From: Verrucomicrobiia bacterium Tous-C4TDCM | GTDB taxonomy: Bacteria > Verrucomicrobiota > Verrucomicrobiia > Verrucomicrobiales > Akkermansiaceae | Length of the DNA stretch: 39,666 nt | Direction: 5' to 3' | Assembly: GCA_002304315.1 (NCBI GenBank) | Contig: NEUO01000013.1 | Coordinates: 1 to 39,666, forward strand | Shown: positions 36,601 through 39,666 of the stretch, in pieces | Position numbering within the stretch: the first letter of the stretch is position 1 | How the letters are laid out: each line of letters starts with the position of its first letter | Position numbers and translations under genes: made by a program | The notes under the pieces: model-generated | What the model saw: the letters and a program-made list of their open reading frames with translations, nothing else | Database searches by the model: none | Told to the model about the DNA's origin: nothing

Positions 36601-39494
36601 CCGCACGTGCGGAGAACCGCCCGGTTCCCGCGGCCACGCAGATCGCGATCGAGGCCCTGAACGCCAAGCTCGAGTCGCACCCGTACGTGATGTTCAACCG
36701 GATCGTGCTGCTGCTCGACCTGAAGTGGCGCCACGAGAACCTCAAGGACTCGCAGGGCAACCCGATCCGCCTCCCGGCCGGCGTCAACGAAGAGGAAATC
36801 AAAGCCGAGCTCGAGCGCCTGCAGCTGGCCGCCGTCGCGCAGGGCCACCGCGACCTCATCCTTGCCGCGGTCACGAAGCACATCGCGCTCGTGAAGAAGG
36901 TGGCCGACGACCTGAGCGCCCGCGACCTCATGACGCCGCAGGCCGTGCGGAACACGTTCTACTTCCCCCACGTCACCCTGCAGGTGACCCGCGGCGGCCA
37001 GACCGAGGAGCGCGAGCTGCGCCCGAGCCGAGTCCGTCCAGGCACCGAGGCCGACTTCCGCGGTTACCTCGAAGATCCGGTCGGCAGCACGAAGCCCATC
37101 GAGACCGACTACGTGGCCGCCATGTACTACCACCTCGTGCAGGTCGGCGCCCACAACACCAAGGCGGACGCAGTCCGCGACTTCGCGCGGCCCTACGACG
37201 TGCGCGGCGAGGTGGAGAAGCGCGCCAAGGAGCTCGCCGCCGAGCGCGGCCAATCGGTCAGCTGGGAGCAGACCTTTCACGAGGAGTATGCGCCGCGTGG
37301 ATACGTCCTCTACGGCACCGAGAGCCGCGACGCATTCCCGAGCATCAACGTGGACCGCGACAAGCTCGCGCGCCGGCTGGGCGTCATGCTGACGAGCGAC
37401 GACCTGCAGCAGCAGCTGAAGCAGCTTGGCGTGCCCGTCACGCTGCTACCCGAGGACTTGCGCGAAACCCTGCAGCAGGGCCAGCGCGAGACGTGGGTGG
37501 TGCCGGCCCGCGTGGCCGAGGCCCTCCGCGGCATCGCCGACCGCCAGAGCCAGCATGACGGCGCCATCGACACCGCCGTCAAAGGAACGCTGCGCGCGTG
37601 GAAGAGCTGGAAACTTTTCATGCCGTGGAACCACGTGCGCTACGAGTGGAACAACGCCGTGGCCGACATCGAGAAGGTCGTGTCCGCCAGCCCGGCGACG
37701 TTGCGCCACCTGCCGCAGGCCGCCCGCGAGATCCGCAGCCTGTGGCTCGGCGAGGCGCCCGGCGCCGACCTGCAGCAGGCCGTGCGTTTGGGTGTCATCA
37801 ACACCGTGACGGCGCAGGAGATGTCCGCGCTGACGCGCCTGCCGAACTTCCGCGCGTTCGAGTCGTGGTCGGAAAAGCTGCAGGCCGAGACGACCTCCAT
37901 CCTTTCGGCGCCCATCGCCAACGCCACCCGGCTCTTTGGCGGCACCGGCGTCCTGGGCCGCGTCAGCTCCGTCGAGGAAAGCGCCTACCGGGAGGCCGTG
38001 TTCCGGTATGCCAAATTCATCGGCGACCTGAAGGCCATCCGCGCGAACGCCCGGCCCGCCTACGCCGGAGCCTACTGGCGCGACATCGAAGCCATCAAGG
38101 ACTCGCGACCCGGCGCCGCCGACGCCGCCGTGCGCAAGGCCGCAGCCATCAGCAAGGCGACGTTCGGCGATTACGGCGACCTGTCGGTGTTGGGCCAATC
38201 CGTCCGCGACCGCCTCGTGCCGTTTTACAGCTGGCTCGAGATCAACTTCCGCTACCACGCGAACCTGCTGCGCAACATGCGCGACATGGTGCGCGCCGGA
38301 GAAGCCAGCCGCGCCGAGGCCGCCGGCACCGGAGCCCGCGCTGCCGCCGTGTTCGCCGCCGGGTTCACCGCGCGCGCCGCCGGAGGCATCGCCCTGCGCC
38401 TCGCGCTGCCGTACGCCGCGGTCATCCTTTGGAATTCGACCGGCGACCGCGACGAGCTGGAGGAGCTGCTGAGCGACGAGGACAAGCGCCGCTTCCACAT
38501 CATCGTGGGCGAGAGCAGCGACGGGAACACGACGCTGCGCGACGGCCGCAAGGTGGAGGTCATCTACGCCGCCACCGCCCTCATGGACGTCCTCAAGTGG
38601 TTTTCCGGGCCGCAGCTGGCCCAGGCCGCCGGCTCGTGGCTCAATGGCCGCCAGACGTTCCCGCAGGCTTTCACCACGTGGCGCGACGGCGTGGCCAACG
38701 ACCTCGCGAACAACCTCGCGCAGTCCGTCGGCCCCGCGTTCAAGATCCCGTACACGCTCGCCAGCGGCAAAAACCCGTTCCCCGACGTCGCCGACCAGCG
38801 CACCATCCCGAGCTACGACATGCGCCGGACCATCCTCGGCCAGATGACCGACGAGGCCACTGCCGACGTCATCGAGCGCACGGCCAACAAGGACTACTAC
38901 GCCGCCAAGGACCTCGGCGATTGGGCGAAGCAACTCATCCTGCAGGTCCGCCAGCGCGACCCCGACTCGTGGGCGTTCTACGAGATCAAGGACCGCGCGC
39001 AGGACTTCCTGCAGGAGCGCACCGGCCGCAAACGTTCGAGCGACTACGACGCGCCCGACCAGCAGGTCCTTCGCAACTTCCGCCGCGCCATCTTCCGCGG
39101 CGACGTCGAGAAGGCCGCGCAGTTTTACCTCCGCCTGCTGGACTACGGATACACCGCCGAACGGTTCGCCGCGAGCATCCGCGCCCAAGACCCGCTGGCC
39201 CAGCTGCCCAAGGAGGACGGCACCCGCCGAGCCTTCGTGGACAGCCTGAACCCGACCGACCGCGAGATCCTGCAGCGCGCCTACGCCTACTACACGCGCA
39301 TCAACGCGAGCCAGGGCCGCGAGGCGCGCCTGTTCCCGCGGGCCGAGACCGGCGAGCGAGGCCTCGAACGCTACCGGCTGGCGCCGCGCACCGCGGAGCT
39401 TGGCCGCATGATGGAGGCCGGCGCCGCCGCGACCGAGGAAGACGAGCTGGCGCGGGCCGAACGCGCCCTCCGCAAGAGCCTGCAAAAACAGTGA
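27651..39494 (+). CDS. Giant polyvalent virion protein: zincin, C5-type and DPPY methylases
   Basis: A 3947-residue protein from GTG 27651. In order: NPFDRFD twice (residues 3-9, 14-20); hydrophobic segments (about 130-160, 280-302); coiled coils (about 467-603); repeat pair A (752-850, 863-958); repeat triplet B (973-1048, 1056-1137, 1172-1247); an alpha/beta domain (about 1263-1490) with GGGKNVYQAIFTWAHNNGYR; an HEMAH zinc peptidase (His1662-Glu1663, His1666, later EWFAER); a cytosine-methylase domain (about 1995-2200; Cys-Pro-Cys2060, ENP2106-2108); an amino-methylase domain (DWFGGGGSWG from 2306, DPPY 2480-2483); a coiled coil (2669-2745); an eight-proline hinge; and a helical C-terminal region like the large polyvalent-protein domains. 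It is presumably packaged and ejected with the DNA, methylating it and removing host defence proteins. Two linkers carry nested ORFs. Confidence 0.85.
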   Translation: MANPFDRFDVADNNPFDRFDEPTSSYPGDKARRLGREIPKAIGQVISSPGTAVQSAAQLAADAAGWVAKRRGDLTDEELTRARAALESALEQRPEMQAAQAIRDVGQQIGDVGKRFVPDPARDREIGSVVATGLSSLAPALAAAPFGMIGPVAATAGMMGESQREDAAQAGATPSQQAAAFALGAPVGAASEAMLGVPAMLRGLRGANTLPKALQGAEQGADALIQKAIGELAPRIVPVAQQALKNAVREGIQEGIEQITGNTIAKDVVGYDKERDRTEGLGTAMLAGGIVGGGLGGTLAALDTGKNIPESAATLKAQQEQLIAGKRPAQMFPTGTKELALPQGFERVETERGVFHYDPKQLTADDILTKSKNGRENELLNLGPASKADVDQRVAKGESRVAVTERAADGTEIRTAVATDATADAVAKEFEKNKSAGSKIAVEPLDRVPAERRAAQGGGFLGDIIAKDAADIAARRATEAKELADRAERQKDLDDKKARFADRIQMARDVYRNPAATFAEINGAIKGIELYANDNSIGLTVDQRTEAQRALPALERRLEALRPAEEARRDEEARAREILEKEQAEKTKRALQEQKAKFEAEANAGIGASGAFDYRTAPMAALEAKAEQGDDKAVEWISRRMAEEEEAQNRGDDLLKVLRRVKLPATDAALGTELQLLKMESMTAQQRMNLIDSKAEGLDPVAEALREAGFTSIQTPADVLDAVGRALAGEKIYPETGGDVSVEFARGGQQQDGPPEGFEVVWVTESKLLSLLGEKKETTGAWVVLPNGVRTARQLIDSGLQASVIDRDPNTRASDLRDFASRQLADMKPTTLREASRLVSRIVPRAQSADTPPATPTPAAPQSDGFEIVWSDDRDLLVLLGMPRRTPGAWMLLPTGVRTYEQLKEAGIDEAVVLTERQDTTAETLTTMAAQAVMDMRGTTSSKARQLLRIVPYDPAKGIAAASANQQPAEPGPVRPFSEFPQAGRLVQMYREATGGGMTSNEAYEALQAYVAADNRSATAQRIAFRVPELRNLLGEAWRFVRADGNQTPAAAQPRRTPEEYSEFYWLTTRYQQYHADYGAGRSISRETAEEVLRKFPSVSRETAAKHVQGVRQRDTVLADYLGRFWSFINTGNGNDWNSSRVAPAQPRPAATPATPTAPAAPQTPPAEPQPKLQDFPGYDRLLGDFLYFANNVQWRPMSRAQAAAEIERYATGTQAEADAIVANITERPIIGALRRLRGFAIRRSIQPTLPGMRAPAPAQPQLTPEIRDRRTRLAKVFRALADVKDELSWQFKRTKTKSKDLAEVAKEFSAGRITLKVTPDEDGERWTIETKENGQPLGEYSVFTNPAVAGRKQLVNVSATEADSDKQEEGGGKNVYQAIFTWAHNNGYRVLGNHLSLKNQFRRTVNMLSSALRFNSTDHLEPYHSQGIGSWIEGNTDNNIGAMLEALSSRVAIMAPKVSSLTYDIKTDTVVDQNDGRKFTPAELRDFVRETGLVEQGIGPATLRVVLLARAEMAANARGQRLPAARALRAASEGVLGRVLYARGNRPADGSARRGAGSRPDQAAPRDLRAGTAPELTDQQVEKEVAAIRKAFPKLVEENDVQLANVQRALAQRAKDLDVDIGYVPPEVQAAVMRVKGQRTLIVLGARAYRDRAKGAALLTHEMAHPFWDMLPWQTKDALRDLHRAEKDTRSGPLYRDGKLQTELAYVEDMDENGHKEWFAERIARLNESWAKEKMDASDSTLLRRLAYQLREYLRRIWRAFAANEGVDPDGKLFVDDFRAFFASGGNLALARQAGADFAQSMMALDTPLGIRLPSEIRNLQPRWNDKILRFESALDKALYYAGGENTVTRGIVRDALAQQTGLKYGQIATAARELRDKLAPLARSAARDGTIRVPSQMQQEVAAMTGTEFASGKKPKLDPAAAEREYAAAFDNILENYYQQARDSVAKNPPRTSAEDVAKERGQVLTPEQAAAKLEEWKAEARKQGRTGKNSGKTILSLFDSTGVWSQPWRDAGYNVVQVDQNIVGGDGYEMDVLKIDQEWLMDNGLDMVHGVLAACPCTEFAGSGARWFAIKDADGRTEKAKQLVEHTLAVIEYLQPDGFWALENPIGRIKEVTEIPLERLQFQPHNYGDPYTKRTQIFGMFNADLPQANVAPTGGSYSWNLSGSSESSKAERSKTFEGFAYSFFMANKDRDAWAEADELARQNVEARQRADDAPATTSAQSDPDGQFGLEFATGGGIPELPQYPRGAEAIAREIPRAKRQADEWRDIMPSFQGWKRDMATYAADAIRKKLTEEQREKITEIHDWFGGGGSWGLHLALTHFPKATKLTVHEFLPARLAKIRRFHTEGAGIKASIDAITPQIETARDEMYRDGKPSPAAFVTRLKKQFPQEPDEATAAILQAIEDRADNDFASSTDEEGNRDARKSIEDLLRAVVDDAAAAQRGAFMFTTGRGGTIEYQTGDSYAGAVEPSETTLSVFDPPYYKTAGYSAADSNAGKVPISIYEKTGRRLNELARAGHAVVYTDSAWWIDERRAAEAAAKQKTDQPGLAIGDVASVKPDERGTAFANYILASLDHAAIVPIKTRHEVLAVHAPGSTTRAGAAEEPRRFGGDAGGVQQRPADGQGAGAAEQAELPAATAQAAAAGGPDLAVPAGAGTESAQVGGGNPRQRLEAEYAAARDQFDLLTEEAEKIQADIEGLRESQEADAETQLRARYSELRDNEAALRRAYARASELRSQLDATKPTKVALPEGATADDIIAQAARVEALPKTDRKGALIAEWRYGKKLREEGIRVGNDTAESEGQQIMNKAKARLDDEYPGWEKEAYAKPANRRPPPPPPPPDPETAQEADLEPSPFAEPPKDMPVRSGKMLELFGNSSVKPTILERTWERVADVFRGIRGSVPELPAFAGARWNQSDPFIKEHGPSFYDGIKSFYRTLVSANDGIQRDAEQQVAEITRPLIEAGGRFNASDYAKLRRYQEAARAARAENRPVPAATQIAIEALNAKLESHPYVMFNRIVLLLDLKWRHENLKDSQGNPIRLPAGVNEEEIKAELERLQLAAVAQGHRDLILAAVTKHIALVKKVADDLSARDLMTPQAVRNTFYFPHVTLQVTRGGQTEERELRPSRVRPGTEADFRGYLEDPVGSTKPIETDYVAAMYYHLVQVGAHNTKADAVRDFARPYDVRGEVEKRAKELAAERGQSVSWEQTFHEEYAPRGYVLYGTESRDAFPSINVDRDKLARRLGVMLTSDDLQQQLKQLGVPVTLLPEDLRETLQQGQRETWVVPARVAEALRGIADRQSQHDGAIDTAVKGTLRAWKSWKLFMPWNHVRYEWNNAVADIEKVVSASPATLRHLPQAAREIRSLWLGEAPGADLQQAVRLGVINTVTAQEMSALTRLPNFRAFESWSEKLQAETTSILSAPIANATRLFGGTGVLGRVSSVEESAYREAVFRYAKFIGDLKAIRANARPAYAGAYWRDIEAIKDSRPGAADAAVRKAAAISKATFGDYGDLSVLGQSVRDRLVPFYSWLEINFRYHANLLRNMRDMVRAGEASRAEAAGTGARAAAVFAAGFTARAAGGIALRLALPYAAVILWNSTGDRDELEELLSDEDKRRFHIIVGESSDGNTTLRDGRKVEVIYAATALMDVLKWFSGPQLAQAAGSWLNGRQTFPQAFTTWRDGVANDLANNLAQSVGPAFKIPYTLASGKNPFPDVADQRTIPSYDMRRTILGQMTDEATADVIERTANKDYYAAKDLGDWAKQLILQVRQRDPDSWAFYEIKDRAQDFLQERTGRKRSSDYDAPDQQVLRNFRRAIFRGDVEKAAQFYLRLLDYGYTAERFAASIRAQDPLAQLPKEDGTRRAFVDSLNPTDREILQRAYAYYTRINASQGREARLFPRAETGERGLERYRLAPRTAELGRMMEAGAAATEEDELARAERALRKSLQKQ
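29905..30525 (+). repeat. Tandem protein repeat A (two copies of about 88 residues)
   Basis: Copy one begins GFEVVWVTESKLLSLLG and copy two GFEIVWSDDRDLLVLLG. Both continue with GAW(V/M).LP.GVRT..QL and end IVP. They align over nearly their whole length at low identity, so the duplication is old. Possibly a small globular alpha/beta module. Confidence 0.75.
30568..31391 (+). repeat. Repeat B (three copies of about 76 residues)
   Basis: Copies begin FSEFPQAGRLVQMYREA, PEEYSEFYWLTTRYQQY and LQDFPGYDRLLGDFLYF. Each has a following S-x-x-x-A helix, then a helix ending in L-x-x-x-W/G-x-F. The units are separated by Pro/Ala linkers (for example AAPQTPPAEPQP). All are helical; no known family is recognised. 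Confidence 0.65.
32074..32382 (+). CDS. Nested ORF 1 inside the giant gene (+1 frame)
   Basis: A 102-codon ORF with ATG at 32074, wholly inside the giant gene in the +1 frame. In the 70 codons from 32148 only 10 nested-frame codons end in A or T, against 34 in the giant frame, although the giant frame is GC-biased on both sides. The nested product reads as a soluble helical protein (SFETLCERLDSLNKESVRQL, SSTPEEIDRQTAALDAELGA). The overlapping giant-frame residues (RGQRLPAARALRAASEG...) look like a passive translation. It lies in the linker between the alpha/beta domain and the zinc peptidase. It could be a separate protein from an internal start or a relic of an older gene. Function unknown. 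Confidence 0.6.
   Translation: MTAENSPPLSFETLCERLDSLNKESVRQLCASCSLPEPKWPLTPAAKDSLLRAHFVQRAKAFSVASSTPEEIDRQTAALDAELGAVLTKLRPEIYAPAPPRS
35407..35706 (+). CDS. Nested ORF 2 inside the giant gene (+1 frame)
   Basis: A 99-codon ORF with ATG at 35407 in a CCGCCATG context matching other phage genes here, wholly inside the giant gene in the +1 frame. Over 40 codons from 35472, 28 giant-frame codons end in A or T but only 2 of the nested-frame codons do, a strong sign that selection acts on the nested frame. The product has a Pro-rich start, a helical core (DLVVTLGVFSNGLLTDKELA, QLSKLSYQQLPPKLQRLVDP) and a Pro/Ser tail. In the giant frame this stretch is low-complexity Ala/Gly/Gln. It occupies the linker after the DPPY methylase domain. 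No family is recognised; a methylase partner or independent small protein is possible. Confidence 0.7.
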   Translation: MKSSPSMPPAAPREPAPPKSRADLVVTLGVFSNGLLTDKELAQLSKLSYQQLPPKLQRLVDPTWPFLQEPEPNPPKWVEEILGSDSKPNTPPPATSSTS

Positions 39495-39498
39495 GTGT

Positions 39499-39515
39499 GT
39501 CTACAAAGGGTCTAC
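39499..39515. promoter_or_regulatory. Paired TCTAC repeats inside attR, possible integrase/Xis arm sites
   Basis: TCTAC occurs at 39500-39504 and 39511-39515, 11 bp apart, about one helical turn, in the short gap between the giant gene stop and attR. This is a position and spacing typical of recombinase or excisionase arm sites. Not matched to a copy at the left end, so tentative. Confidence 0.35.
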
Positions 39516-39656
39516 GCCGGGCCGGCTACGAGTGAGGGACGCAGGTTTCCCGAACCATCGCTTCACCGCCGTCACCTCCGCCTTCGTGCAGCCGCTCCCG
39601 ACGGCCACCGCGGCCGCCGCCCCGCCCGCGACAAAGTGCCGCCGCGTCACCTTCAT
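39501..39656 (-). pseudogene. 5' part of host DUF1800 gene with Tat signal peptide
   Basis: From ATG at 39656 the minus strand encodes a signal peptide with the twin-arginine motif TRRHFV, an Ala/Gly/Val-rich hydrophobic core and a possible lipidation cysteine (VGSGC). It then runs KAEVTAVKRWFGK into the 13-bp repeat. Beyond the repeat the frame continues into phage DNA for about a dozen codons and stops at 39501. So in the lysogen only an exported stub of about 50 residues can be made. The remainder of the gene is at the left end of the window. Confidence 0.8.
39544..39556. repeat. attR core (13-bp direct repeat)
   Basis: Second exact copy of GGTTTCCCGAACC, 50 bp after the giant gene stop. 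It lies within the host DUF1800 gene at the junction of the signal-peptide region and the mature protein. Recombination with 111-123 would remove a 39,433-bp circle and restore the host gene. Confidence 0.85.
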
Positions 39657-39666
39657 GCCGGCGGCC

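Larger units (their letters stand above)
111..39556 (+). mobile_element. Complete temperate prophage, podovirus-like
   Basis: The element is bounded by the 13-bp repeats and is about 39.4 kb long. It has integrase, a repressor with a divergent operator region, early replication genes, terminase subunits, portal, scaffold, major capsid protein, connector and nozzle-like proteins, ejection proteins and a giant polyvalent protein. Nearly all genes read rightwards; only the repressor reads left. There is no sheath, tail tube or tape-measure gene, so a short tail is inferred. No obvious frameshift or inactivated phage gene was seen, so it may be intact and inducible. No endolysin could be recognised by eye. 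Confidence 0.9.

Noticed and set aside
27651-39494. An N4-type virion RNA polymerase in the giant protein
   Set aside because: The size, last-gene position and N4-like capsid suggested it, but no T7-family polymerase motifs were found; methylase and peptidase motifs explain the recognisable parts.
1-39666. tRNA genes or a CRISPR array
   Set aside because: No cloverleaf with a TTC-loop signature and no regularly spaced direct repeats were seen while reading both strands; the att site is in a protein gene, not a tRNA.

Overview
The window holds a complete integrated prophage of about 39.4 kb with roughly 110 bp of host DNA on each side. A 13-bp direct repeat (GGTTTCCCGAACC) lies at 111-123 and 39544-39556. 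Joining the two flanks across it restores one open frame on the minus strand: a twin-arginine signal peptide (TRRHFV) followed by the HVVNRLTFGARPGD signature of DUF1800 proteins. The phage therefore sits inside a DUF1800 gene, about 37 codons from its start. The DNA is GC-rich and most genes start without a Shine-Dalgarno sequence. The integrase C-terminus (GNSPEIIHGHY) resembles integrases I associate with Verrucomicrobiota. I suggest a verrucomicrobial host, for example Opitutales, at low to moderate confidence.

Layout: 271-1817 integrase plus a small membrane protein. 1826-2404 immunity region: a leftward HTH repressor and a divergent operator cluster. 2404-10717 early region: small proteins, an Xis-like HTH protein, DUF2303, an SSB-like protein, a replication organizer with internal repeats, a DnaC-type helicase loader, a second HTH regulator and a cassette bounded by hairpins. 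10745-12310 a small conserved protein, an HTH protein and the small terminase. 12307-18468 packaging and head: large terminase, portal, scaffold and N4-gp56-type major capsid protein, closed by a strong terminator at 18530-18568. 18605-25511 LamG-type fibre or decoration protein, membrane proteins of a possible lysis/envelope block, connector and nozzle-like tail proteins. 25471-27626 ejection-type proteins. 27651-39494 a single 3947-residue gene covering about 30% of the prophage.

The module order (terminase, portal, scaffold, capsid, connector, nozzle, ejection proteins, giant last protein; no tape measure or sheath) points to a short-tailed, podovirus-like temperate phage. The giant product is a 'polyvalent' protein in the sense of Iyer and Aravind. 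It carries NPFDRFD motifs, hydrophobic segments, coiled coils, two families of internal repeats, an HEMAH zinc peptidase, a cytosine-C5-type methylase, a DPPY adenine-type methylase and a long helical C-terminal region. It is probably ejected with the DNA to protect it on entry.

The most unusual observation is that two interdomain linkers of this giant gene also carry a 99-102-codon ORF in the +1 frame (32074-32382 and 35407-35706). Within both, the third-position GC bias moves from the giant frame to the nested frame. This suggests real overlapping genes or remnants of gene fusion. Function assignments rest on motif reading only; no database search was run.
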